In this document: positions 54,420 through 63,615 of the stretch, in pieces
Layout: the number at the start of each line of letters is the position of its first letter
How positions within the stretch are numbered: position 1 is the first letter of the stretch
Source: TMP-86 sp046347195
Lineage (GTDB): Bacteria > Pseudomonadota > Gammaproteobacteria > Steroidobacterales > Steroidobacteraceae
DNA length: 64,000 nt
Assembly: GCA_046347195.1 (NCBI GenBank)
Contig: JAXMGQ010000020.1
Location: 16,531 to 80,530, forward strand
Direction of reading: 5' to 3'
Notes under the pieces: generated by a model
Database searches by the model: none
Seen by the model: the letters and a program-made list of their open reading frames with translations, nothing else
Told to the model about the DNA's origin: nothing
Program-made: the position numbers and the translations under genes

Positions 54420-55400
54420 ATGAGCGACGCTGAGAGCTTCGAGAGGGCGGGAGATGAGCAGATCGATGCCGAGCTGCGGCCCATCGTCATCGCCGGCCGC
54501 AAGCGCATGGCGGCCAGGCCGCCGGCGGGAACCGTCAGCATCGCGGAGATTCGCGCGCGGGCGTCCGCTGAGTTCGCGGAATGGAATGCGGATCCCACGC
54601 CGATCGCGCGCGTCACGGATTTGAATGCGACGGCCGGCGACCGGCAGATCGCGCTGAGACTGTACGATCCCTGTCCCGGCGAGGACTCCTCGTTGCTGGT
54701 CTACCTGCATGGCGGCGGCTGGATGGTGGGCGACCTCGACTTCGAGGATGCGGCGGCCCGCTGGCTTGCCGCGCACAGCGGCGGGCGGATTCTCTCCGTG
54801 GATTACCGCCTGGTCCCCGAACACCCGTTCCCGGCGGCCATCGATGATGCCGTAGCGATCATTGAATGGCTGTCGAAGGGCGAAGGACCGCCGGTTGCGC
54901 CCGATCGCGTTGGGCTGGGCGGCGCTTCGGCCGGGGCCAACGTCGCGCTGGGCGCCGCGCTGACACTCCGCGATGTGGGATCGCGAATGCCTCGTTACCT
55001 GATGTTGATGTACGGCGCCTACCTCGGTGGCGCGCCGACGCCTTCGCAACAGCAGTATGGCGATGGAAGGTTCGGCCTTCCCACCACCATCATGTCGCTC
55101 TTCTGGCGCAACTACGCGGGCGGTGAGCCCGGCGATGCACATCCGTACATCGTGCCGGCGGGACATGACCTTCGCGGCCTGCCGCCGACCTTCATCAACT
55201 ATGCCGGACTGGACATCCTGCGCGATGACAGCATCGAGCTGGCCCGGCAGCTCGGCGACTGCGGCGTGCCGGTGGAGCTGCGTGGTTATCCGGCCGCGAT
55301 CCACGGCTTCACCCAGTACAGCAAGGCCAGCCGCTTGGCCCGCCAGGCGCTGATGGAGGCGGGGGTCGCCATCAGGACTGCACTGGCGGGCGGCCGATGA
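54420..55400 (+). CDS. Alpha/beta hydrolase of the hormone-sensitive lipase family
   Basis: The 326-residue cytoplasmic esterase has the oxyanion motif YLHGGGWMVGD, the nucleophile motif LGGASAGANVAL, Asp in INYAGLDILRDDSIEL and His in YPAAIHGFTQYS, completing the triad. No signal peptide is seen. In this operon it may remove acyl groups (acetyl or ferulyl) from sugar or aglycone. Its stop overlaps the rhamnosidase start by ATGA. Confidence 0.9.
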   Translation: MSDAESFERAGDEQIDAELRPIVIAGRKRMAARPPAGTVSIAEIRARASAEFAEWNADPTPIARVTDLNATAGDRQIALRLYDPCPGEDSSLLVYLHGGGWMVGDLDFEDAAARWLAAHSGGRILSVDYRLVPEHPFPAAIDDAVAIIEWLSKGEGPPVAPDRVGLGGASAGANVALGAALTLRDVGSRMPRYLMLMYGAYLGGAPTPSQQQYGDGRFGLPTTIMSLFWRNYAGGEPGDAHPYIVPAGHDLRGLPPTFINYAGLDILRDDSIELARQLGDCGVPVELRGYPAAIHGFTQYSKASRLARQALMEAGVAIRTALAGGR

Positions 55401-57970
55401 GCCGGCGGACCCGCTTCGTCTGGCTGCCGGATCAGCCACTGCAGCACGCCCGGTCGTTCGCGACCTTGCGAGGGGCTGCGCCGCGCCGCGAAGACGAGGG
55501 AGTCAATCGCTGGGTGCTCGCGCGGCGGCGATTCCACTTGCCCGCGGCGGCGCTCGCCGCGCGGTTGCACCTGACCGTCGATGGACGCTATCGCGCCTGG
55601 CTGAACGGACGCCGCATCGGTGATGGACCTGCGAGGAGTTCACCCTGGTACAAGCGATTCGACCAGCTCGAGGTGGGCTCGATGCTCGAGCCCGGCGCCA
55701 ATGTCCTCGCCGTGCTCATCCACGTGCCGGGAGTGGACCTCACCAACTACGAATGCACCAAGGGCGGCTGGCAGCCGGCGCTGGGTGATGGCGGATTGTT
55801 CGCCGAACTGTTCGTGGAAACCGTCGACGGGGTGATCAATGCGGTGAATCATGAAGGATGGCGGATGCGTTTGTCGTCCGCCTGGCGCCGCGATGCGCCG
55901 CGTGCCGGCTGGGGCCAGGACTTCATCGAGGATGTCGATGCGACGCAGTGGGATCCGTCCTGGGTGTTGCAGTCCTTCGATGACAGGGACTGGCCCGCGG
56001 CCAGAGTCATGCGTGCCACGGGCGATGCCTCGGCGCAGGCGCGCGGCTGGGGTCCGGTCGAGCCATTCCCCATCCTCGTTCCCAGCGTCGTTCCCCCCGC
56101 CTGCGAGTCGATCCTGTTGCCGCGGCGGCTGGAATGGGTGCGCGGCGTCGAGCCGATGCCGGCGCTGCCGATCCAGGAGCGGCTGTATCGCGAGCCCTTG
56201 CTCGAGGTCGATGCCGCCCTCGCACCCGAGGCCGCCGGATTGTTGGCGCGCGATCCGCCGCAGGCCGGCGCCTGCACGGCTCGCACCGCGAAGGGCAGGG
56301 ATACGGCCCTGATGTTCAGCTTCGAGCGCTGCCACGCCGGACGGCCGTTCATCGAACTCGACGCGCAGGGCGGGGAGATCATCGAGGTGGCGGTGGCGGA
56401 AAGCCTGCCCGGTGAGTTCGGCATCGGCACTGCGGGAGACGGACTGCGCCGTCGTGACGGCCTGCACTGCTCGCAGATCTTCCGTTACGTGGCGCGGCCC
56501 GGCCGCCAATACTTCGAGAAGTTCTGCCTCGCCTCGATCCGCGCGATGCAGCTCGTGGTGCGCAATGCCCCGGCGGGCGTCCGCATCCTGCGCATCGGCA
56601 GCGTGGCCTCCCACTATCCCGCGCAGCCGGAGTGCTCGTTCGATTGTTCGGATGCGGTGCTGTCGCGGATCTGGGAAGTCAGCCGGCACACCCTTTTGCA
56701 ATGTATGCAGGACGCCTGGATCGATTGCCCTGGCCGCGAGCAACGTCAATGGGTCGGAGATGCGGTGGTCGAGTTCGACGTCGCCGCCAGCACCTTCGGG
56801 CCCAGCGCCTATCCGCTGCAACGGCAGTTCCTCGAACAGACGGCCGAGGCGCAGCGTCCCGACGGCCTGGTCCGCATGTTCGCGCCGGGCGACTCGACTG
56901 CCGAGATGCTGACCATTCCGGACTACACACTGCTGTGGATCATCGGCGCGTGGCGCTACTACCTGCTTAGCGGCGATGGTGAGTGCATCGAACGCATCCT
57001 TCCCTCCATCGAGAAGGCGCTGGCATGGTTCTCGCGCGCCAGCGATGAACATCCGTTGCTCATCGATGTGCCCCATTGGCACTTCGTGGAATGGGCCGCG
57101 ATCGGCCGTGACGGCTGGCCCGGCGCCATTAACGCCCTGTGGGTGGGTGCGCTGGACGCCGGCGCCCATCTCGCGGATTGCCTCGCGCGACCCGGACTGT
57201 CCCGTTCCTGCCGTGAGCTGCGAGGCCGGATCGCCGCCGCACTTAACGAAAAATTCTGGGATCCGCGCCGCGGCTTGTACGTCGATAGCGTTGATCCCGA
57301 CAGCGGCAAGCCTGGCGCGCGAGTATCGCAGCACACCAATGCGCTGATGCTGCTGTTCGACATCGCGCTGCCGGAGCGGCGGCAGGGCGTGCTCGAGGCC
57401 ATCACCGACCGCTCCCGGCTGAAACTCACCGCGGCGCCGCCGATCGCGCCCACGGCGCCGCCCTTCGATGAGACGGTGGACATCGTCAAGGCGAACACCT
57501 TCTTCGCACACTTCGTCTACGACGCCATAGCCGCCGCCGGCAAGCGCGGCTGGGTCGTCGAGGAAATCCGCGAACGATATGGCGTCATGCTCGAGGCAGG
57601 CGCGACGACGTGGTGGGAGACCTTCTCGCCGCAGGCCAGCCTTTGCCACGGATTCTCGGCGACGCCGGCCTACCAGTTGTCGCGGCATGTGCTGGGCGTT
57701 CAACCCGCGACACCCTCGTTCGAGCAGGTGCAGATCCAACCCGACCCTGCCTCGCTGACCTGGGCGAAGGGAACGCTGGCGACGGTGCGCGGGGACATCA
57801 GCGTGGATTGGAGACTCGAGGACGGCGCGCTGCTGCTGAAGGTCAAGCGCCCTGCTGGATGCGATGTGTCGGTGGTCGCCCCCCACGGCTTCCGGTTGGC
57901 GTGGATGGAGACGACCGGCGAGGAAGTACGCGCGCGGATCGAGAACGCGGCGGGTTGCCTTCAGCGCTAG
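55397..57970 (+). CDS. Alpha-L-rhamnosidase-like glycoside hydrolase (GH78)
   Basis: This 857-residue enzyme starts with beta-sandwich modules (WLNGRRIGDGPARSSPW is the GH78 N-domain pattern) and has an (alpha/alpha)6 barrel from about residue 415. The acidic motif DCPGREQRQWVGDA, with the Glu at about residue 448, provides a catalytic residue. TTWWETFSPQASLCHGFSA near 735 holds the second Glu. No signal peptide is present, so it acts inside the cell after import, in line with the MFS and TonB genes. The last codons overlap a toxin-gene remnant on the other strand. Confidence 0.88.
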   Translation: MSRRTRFVWLPDQPLQHARSFATLRGAAPRREDEGVNRWVLARRRFHLPAAALAARLHLTVDGRYRAWLNGRRIGDGPARSSPWYKRFDQLEVGSMLEPGANVLAVLIHVPGVDLTNYECTKGGWQPALGDGGLFAELFVETVDGVINAVNHEGWRMRLSSAWRRDAPRAGWGQDFIEDVDATQWDPSWVLQSFDDRDWPAARVMRATGDASAQARGWGPVEPFPILVPSVVPPACESILLPRRLEWVRGVEPMPALPIQERLYREPLLEVDAALAPEAAGLLARDPPQAGACTARTAKGRDTALMFSFERCHAGRPFIELDAQGGEIIEVAVAESLPGEFGIGTAGDGLRRRDGLHCSQIFRYVARPGRQYFEKFCLASIRAMQLVVRNAPAGVRILRIGSVASHYPAQPECSFDCSDAVLSRIWEVSRHTLLQCMQDAWIDCPGREQRQWVGDAVVEFDVAASTFGPSAYPLQRQFLEQTAEAQRPDGLVRMFAPGDSTAEMLTIPDYTLLWIIGAWRYYLLSGDGECIERILPSIEKALAWFSRASDEHPLLIDVPHWHFVEWAAIGRDGWPGAINALWVGALDAGAHLADCLARPGLSRSCRELRGRIAAALNEKFWDPRRGLYVDSVDPDSGKPGARVSQHTNALMLLFDIALPERRQGVLEAITDRSRLKLTAAPPIAPTAPPFDETVDIVKANTFFAHFVYDAIAAAGKRGWVVEEIRERYGVMLEAGATTWWETFSPQASLCHGFSATPAYQLSRHVLGVQPATPSFEQVQIQPDPASLTWAKGTLATVRGDISVDWRLEDGALLLKVKRPAGCDVSVVAPHGFRLAWMETTGEEVRARIENAAGCLQR

Positions 57971-58029
57971 ACGTCCTTCCTGTCGCCGATCTTGAATGTC
58001 GGCTTGAGCAGCAGCTTATAGCTGGCCAC
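57961..58029 (-). pseudogene. Gutted ParE/RelE-type toxin remnant
   Basis: A GTG at 58029, overlapping the end of the CopG antitoxin, reads (M)ASYKLLLKPT, the usual start of ParE/RelE toxins. The reading then continues directly FKIGDRKDV-stop-R-stop. KIGDRKDVYR is the usual toxin C-terminus; here the Tyr codon reads TAG. About 70 internal codons are therefore missing. The TAG (complement of 57967-57969) falls inside the CTAG that also contains the stop of the convergent rhamnosidase gene. The remnant is short, so family assignment is by both ends and position. Confidence 0.6.
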
Positions 58030-58246
58030 GTCGCTTCATGTTCCGCACGAAGCTCTCGAAAGACTCACTGCGCTCGGTGCGCCGCGCCGCGATTGCCTCG
58101 AGGTCACTGGCATCATCCGCGAGATACGCCTTGACGGCATCGTTTACCATGTCGGAGATGGGCCGGTCGCTCGCTGAGGCACGCAGTCTGGGAGCCCGAT
58201 GGACGCTCGGCTCGAAGTACACGGTTGCGCGCTTGGGGATGCTCAT
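58016..58246 (-). CDS. CopG/RHH-type antitoxin (orphan)
   Basis: The 76-residue protein has a ribbon-helix-helix DNA-binding fold (PKRATVYFEPSVHRAPRLR then ASDRPISDMVNDAVKAYLA) and the C-terminal toxin-neutralising tail ESFVRNMKRRGQL typical of antitoxins paired with ParE/RelE. The toxin gene that should follow is reduced to a stub. The Pro in HRAPRLR replaces the usual Leu in the first helix. Confidence 0.82.
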   Translation of the reverse strand: MSIPKRATVYFEPSVHRAPRLRASASDRPISDMVNDAVKAYLADDASDLEAIAARRTERSESFESFVRNMKRRGQL

Positions 58247-58291
58247 GGCTCATTGTGACATCAAAACGCCTGCCGGCGCTGTCTGTTCAGG

Positions 58292-59455
58292 TCATTTTTC
58301 CGCGAACTCCAGCAACACCTGCGCCAGCGACAGCACCACCGGTCCGAAGATCAGCCCCAACGGACCGAAGGCGGCGATGCCGCCGAGCACGCCGAGGAAC
58401 ACCACCAGCGTGGAGACCCTGGCGCGGCCCGAGATGAGCATGGGGCGCAACACGTTGTCGGCGCTGGAGGAGATGACGCCCCACACGATCATGAAGATGC
58501 CGTAGCCCCAGCGGCCCTGCGCGATGAGCGTGATCGCCGCCGGTACCCACACGAAGGCCGTGCCGCCCACCGGCAGCATCGACAGGAGCGCGGCGATCAC
58601 GCCGAACACCACCGGCGAGGGCAGCCCGCAGATGGCGAAGCCCACGCCCACCATCAGGCCCTGCAGGAGCGCGGTGACCACGGTGCCGAAGACGATGGCG
58701 CGCGTCAGGTCGCGCACGTGCCCGAGCAGGTGCTCCTTGCGATGCTCGCGCATCGGGATCAGCGCGCGCGCGCGCGCGAACATGGCATCGCCGTCGCGCA
58801 GGAAGAAGAACAGCAGGAACAGCATCAGCACGAAGGCGACCAGGGTGTTCATGGTGCCGAGGAACAGCGTGCTGCCCGAGCGCGCCGCCGCCTGCAGCAG
58901 TTCCTGCGCGCCGGTCACCGCCCATCCCTGCAACTGCTCGGCGCTGACCTCGAAATGCGTCTGCACCCACAGGTTGAGCCGCGCGATCCACGGGAACTGC
59001 GCCACATCCTGCAGGCTGTGGATGTCGAAGCGCCGGGCGGTCTGCTGGATCAGGCCGACGAGGTAGGACACCTGCGCCACGAACTGCACGGACAGGGCGG
59101 ACAGGGGCAACAGGATCGCCACCGGCGTCAGCGCGGTCAGGACGCCGGCCGCGCGGCCCTCCCCGCCCAGCCGGCGTCGCAGCCAGCGGTTCAACGGGTG
59201 CAGCAGGAAGGCGAGGAATATGGCCCAGGTCAGGGGCCCGAGGAAGGGCAGCAGGATCCGGGCGGTGGCGTAGCCCACCAGCGCGAACACGAGGATCCCG
59301 AAGGCCCGGCCGTACAGGCTGCCGTTCGGACGGGCTCCCGCCGAACCGGCGCCCGGGTGACCCGACGGGGTACCCGATGGGGTACCCGACGGGGTACCCG
59401 ACCCCGCCTGGCCGGTGGCCGCCGCGTTCCGTTCCTTGATGTCAGTGGGCTCCAT
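58292..59455 (-). CDS. AI-2E family transporter (PerM-like)
   Basis: The 387-residue protein has about eight membrane helices. The C-terminal half carries the family signature SMLPVGGTAFVWVPAAITLI and LRPMLISGRARVSTLVVFLG. Family members export small signals or ions, and the AI-2 link is not general. The N-terminal 45 residues before the first helix are disordered, with three GTPS repeats encoded by a 12-base tandem repeat. The ATG at 59455 is chosen; the frame upstream runs into the next gene's leader. Confidence 0.86.
   Translation of the reverse strand: MEPTDIKERNAAATGQAGSGTPSGTPSGTPSGHPGAGSAGARPNGSLYGRAFGILVFALVGYATARILLPFLGPLTWAIFLAFLLHPLNRWLRRRLGGEGRAAGVLTALTPVAILLPLSALSVQFVAQVSYLVGLIQQTARRFDIHSLQDVAQFPWIARLNLWVQTHFEVSAEQLQGWAVTGAQELLQAAARSGSTLFLGTMNTLVAFVLMLFLLFFFLRDGDAMFARARALIPMREHRKEHLLGHVRDLTRAIVFGTVVTALLQGLMVGVGFAICGLPSPVVFGVIAALLSMLPVGGTAFVWVPAAITLIAQGRWGYGIFMIVWGVISSSADNVLRPMLISGRARVSTLVVFLGVLGGIAAFGPLGLIFGPVVLSLAQVLLEFAEK
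59360..59395. repeat. 12-base tandem repeat (three units) in the AI-2E gene
   Basis: Three copies of ACCCGACGGGGT, the middle one with a single C-to-T difference, lie at 59360-59371, 59372-59383 and 59384-59395. A partial fourth follows. The repeat is in frame and adds a GTPS unit each time, so copy-number change would lengthen or shorten the disordered N-terminus without breaking the frame. Confidence 0.8.
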
Positions 59456-59503
59456 CAGCGCTATATTACCTGCGAACAACTCGCGTTCTTCAGGGGGACC
59501 TCG

Positions 59504-59968
59504 ATGACCACATTGTCCATCAATGGCCAGTCCCACGAAACCGATGCCGCGCCCGACACCCCGCTCCTGTGGGTGATCCGTGACCACCTCGGGATGACCG
59601 GCACCAAGTTCGGCTGTGGCATGGGCCTATGCGGCGCCTGCACCGTGCACCTCGACGGCGTCGCCACCCGCTCCTGTCACCTCACGCTGAAGGATGCGCA
59701 AGGCAAGGCCATCACCACCATCGAAGGCCTGTCGAAGGATCGCAGCCACCCCGTGCAGAAGGCCTGGCTGGAGATCGACGTGCCTCAATGCGGTTACTGC
59801 CAGTCGGGCCAGATCATGTCCGCCGTGGCGTTGCTGAAGACCAATCCGGCTCCGAGCGATGCCGACATCGACAACGCCATGTCCGGCAACATCTGCCGCT
59901 GCGGCACGTATCCGCGCATCCGCAAGGCCGTGCATCGCGCGGCCCAACTGATGAAGACCGGCGCCTGA
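59504..59968 (+). CDS. iorA: 2Fe-2S subunit of isoquinoline 1-oxidoreductase-type hydroxylase (IorA)
   Basis: The 154-residue small subunit of a molybdenum hydroxylase carries the plant-type cluster CGMGLCGACTVHLDG with a later Cys (RSCHLTL), and the second cluster CGYCQSGQIM with CRCGTYPRI. It passes electrons from the Mo site in IorB. It has an AGGGGGA ribosome site and is 42 bases from iorB. The physiological substrate (an N-heterocycle or aldehyde) cannot be told. Confidence 0.9.
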   Translation: MTTLSINGQSHETDAAPDTPLLWVIRDHLGMTGTKFGCGMGLCGACTVHLDGVATRSCHLTLKDAQGKAITTIEGLSKDRSHPVQKAWLEIDVPQCGYCQSGQIMSAVALLKTNPAPSDADIDNAMSGNICRCGTYPRIRKAVHRAAQLMKTGA

Positions 59969-60010
59969 GGTCCGATGAGCTGAGGTCCGATCAACGGGGG
60001 AGCAACCATC

Positions 60011-62173
60011 ATGAGTGCGCAAGAGCAGGAGGTCATCCGGGCGGACCTGTCGCGTCGTGGATTCCTCAAGGCCTCCGCCACGCTGGGCGGCGGGCTGGTC
60101 ATCGCCCTCACCCTGCCAGGCTGCGACAACAAGCCGGCTGCGCTGGCCGGGCCCGCCGTCGGCGGTCAGCCCAATGCCTGGCTGCGCATCGGCGGGGACG
60201 ACAGCATCACGGTGCTCGTCGACCGCTCGGAGATGGGCCAGGGCGTGTATACCGCGCTGCCGATGCTGCTCGCCGAGGAACTCGAGGTGCCGGTGGAGAA
60301 GATCAAGGTGGAGGCGGCGCCGGCGGGTGATGCCTACATCAACAACCTGCTCGGCACGCAGATCACCGGCGGCAGCACCAGCGTGCGCGATGCCTGGGTG
60401 AAGCTGCGCACCGCCGGCGCGCAGGCCCGGCACATGCTCATCGCCGCAGCCGCGCAGGCCTGGGACGTCGATGCCTCGCAATGCCGCGCGGCGAAGGGCA
60501 CTGTGGTCAATGCCCACGGCAAGATGCTCTCCTACGGCGCACTTGCGGAAGCCGCTTCGAAGCTCCCCGCGCCAAAGGACGTGAAGCTCAAGCCCTACGG
60601 CGATTTCAGGATCGTCGGCCAGGGCCTGTCGCGCACCGACTCCGCCTCCAAGGTGGACGGGAGCGCCGAATACGGGCTGGACGTGAAACTGCCCGGCATG
60701 CTGTACGCCTCGCTCGCGCAATCCCCCGTGCTCGGTGGCAAGGTGAAGTCCTTCGATGCGGCGGCCGCGGAAAAGATGCCCGGCGTGGTCAAGGTGGTGA
60801 ACACCTCCTCCGGCGTCGCGGTGGTGGCGCAGCACTTCTGGCAGGCACGGCAGGCGCGCGATGCCGTGAAGATTCAGTGGGACGAGGGGTCCAACGCGAG
60901 GCTCGACAATGCCGCCATCCGCGCCACGCTGAAGAAGGGCGCCGCCTCGGGACAGTCCCAGCCGGCGCTGAGCACCGGGGACGCCGCTGCCGCGCTCAAG
61001 TCGGCGTCGAAGACGATCACCGCGGTGTACGAACTGCCGCTGCTGGCGCACGCCACGCTCGAGCCGCAGAACTGCACGGCCGACTTCAAGGCGGACGGCT
61101 GCGATGTGTACGTCGGCACGCAAGTGCAGCTCATGGCGCAGGCCGCCGCCGCAAAGGCGGCCGGGCTCGATGCAACGCAGGTGCGCATCCACACCACGCT
61201 CCTGGGCGGCGGCTTCGGCCGGCGCCTGGACGTTGACTTCATCCCCGCGGCGGTGGAGGTCTCCAAGGCGGTGGGCAAGCCTGTGAAGCTGATCTGGACG
61301 CGCGAGGATGACACCACCCACGACACGTACCGCCCACCGGCGTATCACGAGATCGCGGGCGGGTTCGATGCCAAGGGTGCGCTCACGGCGTGGAAGTTCC
61401 ACCTCACCAGTCCCTCGATCACGGCGCGCATGTTCCCCTCCCTCAAGGGCATCGACCCCTTCGCCATCGAGGCCGCGGTCAACTATCCCTATGACGTGCC
61501 CAATGTCGCCGTGGCATACACGCGCCAGGAGATCGGCATCGACGTGGGCTACCTGCGCTCGGTGAGCCATGCGCTCAACTGCTTCACGGCCGAGAGCTTC
61601 ATGGACGAGCTGGCGCACGCCGCCGGCAAGGACCCCTACCAGTTCCGCGTCGAGCTGCTGGGCAAGAAGCCGCGCCACAAGCGCGTGCTCCAGGAGACGG
61701 CCAAGCGGGCCGACTGGGGGCGGATAGAGAAGGGTCATTACCAGGGCATCGCACTGATGGAAGGCTATGGCACCTTCCTTGCGCAGGTGGCGGAGATCTC
61801 CATCGAGGGCGGCCGGCTCAAGATCCATCGCATCGCCTGCGGCGTCGACTGTGGCCGCATGGTCAATCCGAAAATCGTCGAGTCGCAGGTGTTCAGCTCC
61901 ATCGTCTTCGGGCTCACCTCCACGCTGTGGGGCGAGATCAGCCTGCAGGGAGGCAAGGTGCAGCAGCACAACTTCAACCAGTACCGGCTGCTGCGCGCCA
62001 ATGAAATGCCCGTGGTGGAAGTGCACCTGCTCGACAGCGAGGAGGATCCCGGCGGCATCGGCGAGCCGGGCACCGCGCTGGTCGCACCGGCCCTGTGCAA
62101 TGCCATCTTCGCAGCCACCGGCAGGCGCATCCGGGCCCTGCCCATCGCCACGCAGAAGGTGGTGAGCATCTGA
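60011..62173 (+). CDS. iorB: Molybdopterin subunit of isoquinoline 1-oxidoreductase-type hydroxylase (IorB)
   Basis: This 720-residue catalytic subunit is exported by Tat: SRRGFLK at residues 14-20, then a hydrophobic stretch and a Cys (LPGCDNK) like a lipobox. Two molybdopterin domains follow, with DRSEMGQGVYTALPMLLAEE, TLEPQNCTA, LGGGFGRRLDVDF and the C-terminal GIGEPGTALVAPAL containing the catalytic Glu. It belongs to the single-chain, periplasmic xanthine-oxidase subfamily. TatABC encoded at 41.3-42.7 kb would serve it. Confidence 0.92.
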   Translation: MSAQEQEVIRADLSRRGFLKASATLGGGLVIALTLPGCDNKPAALAGPAVGGQPNAWLRIGGDDSITVLVDRSEMGQGVYTALPMLLAEELEVPVEKIKVEAAPAGDAYINNLLGTQITGGSTSVRDAWVKLRTAGAQARHMLIAAAAQAWDVDASQCRAAKGTVVNAHGKMLSYGALAEAASKLPAPKDVKLKPYGDFRIVGQGLSRTDSASKVDGSAEYGLDVKLPGMLYASLAQSPVLGGKVKSFDAAAAEKMPGVVKVVNTSSGVAVVAQHFWQARQARDAVKIQWDEGSNARLDNAAIRATLKKGAASGQSQPALSTGDAAAALKSASKTITAVYELPLLAHATLEPQNCTADFKADGCDVYVGTQVQLMAQAAAAKAAGLDATQVRIHTTLLGGGFGRRLDVDFIPAAVEVSKAVGKPVKLIWTREDDTTHDTYRPPAYHEIAGGFDAKGALTAWKFHLTSPSITARMFPSLKGIDPFAIEAAVNYPYDVPNVAVAYTRQEIGIDVGYLRSVSHALNCFTAESFMDELAHAAGKDPYQFRVELLGKKPRHKRVLQETAKRADWGRIEKGHYQGIALMEGYGTFLAQVAEISIEGGRLKIHRIACGVDCGRMVNPKIVESQVFSSIVFGLTSTLWGEISLQGGKVQQHNFNQYRLLRANEMPVVEVHLLDSEEDPGGIGEPGTALVAPALCNAIFAATGRRIRALPIATQKVVSI

Positions 62174-63610
62174 CCTCGCACTCACGGGCGCTGGATCGGC
62201 TGCGCAACGACCTGCTCGATGCGCAGTTCGACCTCAATCGTGGGCGTGGCTACTCGCTGCTGATCATCGCCACGGGCCTGACGGCGGCCGGCCGCACCGA
62301 AGCCTTGTCCGACCTGCGAAGCTGGCTGGATCCGAAGCGGCTGGCGACGCATGCCTGGGGAAAGCGCGATGACGTCGAATCCGCGCGCCCCTGGGCGTAT
62401 CGTTACTGGCAGGCGATGCCTCGCAAGGGCGAGATCGCCATCTGGTTCGACGGCTGGTATGCGGACCTGTTCCACTTGGCCTGGTCGCACCCTCTGCGAG
62501 CGCAAGTCGGACATCGCGCCGCGCGGATCGTCGCGCTGGAGAACCTGCTGGCAGCCGAAGGCGTGCGGTTGTTGAAGTGGCACTTCGACATCGACGCGGA
62601 CAAGCGAAGAAGCGCATCCGCAAGCTACGCAAGGATGAGGAGAACCAGCAACTGGCGCATCTCAAGGGGAGGGGACCTGCGTTACTGCCGGCAGCATGAC
62701 CGGGTGGTGCCGAGCCTCACACCCGCTGCCGGAAGGCCATGACCAGCATGCCGGCGCCGGCTGGCGCCGGTTCCGTGATGCACACGAGGGCCGGCAGGCC
62801 GTGCCGCTGGCGCGATGCCTGCTCGAGGCGATGACGGCGCAGCCGGATGGCCCGGCCGAGGGACGTTTCCCGGCGCCGCGGCGCCGCAAGGCCTCGACGC
62901 AGAAGCTGCGCGCCGCGGCCCTCGCGCCCTCGCGTCCGCCGCAGGATCCGGAGCTGGCGGAACAGCAGTCACGGCTCGCGCATCAGCTGCAGAGCAAGCG
63001 GTTCCGCAAGTCCGCGCTGGTGGTCGTGCTCGAGGGCATGGATGCCGCGGGCAAGAGCAGCGCGACGAAGCGCATCATCGCCACCATGGACCCACGCCAA
63101 TACCGCATCGTGCCCACGGGGGCCCCGAGCGCCGAGGAACTTTCGCATCCCTGGCTGTGGCGCTTCTGGAGCGGGTTGCCAGGCCGGGGGCAGGTGAGCA
63201 TCTTCGATCGTTCCTGGTATGGCCGCGTGCTGGTGGAGCGGGTGCGCCGCTTCTCACCGACGCGCGACTGGGCACGGGCCTATGAGGAGATCAACGAGTT
63301 CGAGCGCGAGTTGCTTGGGCACAGGCTCATCGTGGCCAAGTTCTGGTTCGCGCTGTCAAAGCAGGGGCAGGGCCGGCGCTTCGATGAGCGCAAGGCAAAG
63401 CCGCTCAAGCGCTTCAAGGTCGACCCCGAGGACTGGGAGAACCGCAGGCACTGGGAGGAGTTCCAGGTGGCTGCCGCCGACATGCTGGCGCTCACCGATA
63501 CGCAGGATGCGCCATGGCGGCTGCTGCCGGCGGACGACAAGCCGCGGACCCGGTTGCAGCTCGTGCGCGGGTTGAACGAGGTGCTGGAGCAGCGGTTGAA
63601 GAGGCGCTGA
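62170..63610 (+). pseudogene. Polyphosphate kinase 2-family protein (two-domain), frameshifted in the linker
   Basis: The first PPK2-like domain (RLRNDLLDAQFDLNRGRG to about 62590) has a degraded Walker A (TGLTAAGRTEA). Bases 62600-62745 need about three one-base shifts to read KRIRKLRKDEENQQLAHLKG, then DLRYCRQHDRVV, then LPEGHDQHAGAGW. The second domain is intact: Walker A VVLEGMDAAGKSSATK, Walker B SIFDRSWYGRVLVERV and a KRFKVDPEDWENRRHWEEF lid. The layout resembles class II PPK2 (Pap) enzymes that phosphorylate nucleotides with polyphosphate. No good start codon exists after the iorB stop, so the 5' end is uncertain. Confidence 0.75.
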
Positions 63611-63615
63611 GGCGT

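Noticed and set aside
59360..59395. CRISPR-like array
   Set aside because: The units are 12 bases with no spacers; it is an in-frame coding repeat.
53067..62185. Very long - strand open frames opposite the MFS/esterase, GH78 and iorB genes
   Set aside because: They are antisense shadows of strong + strand genes, with no signal, motif or ribosome site.
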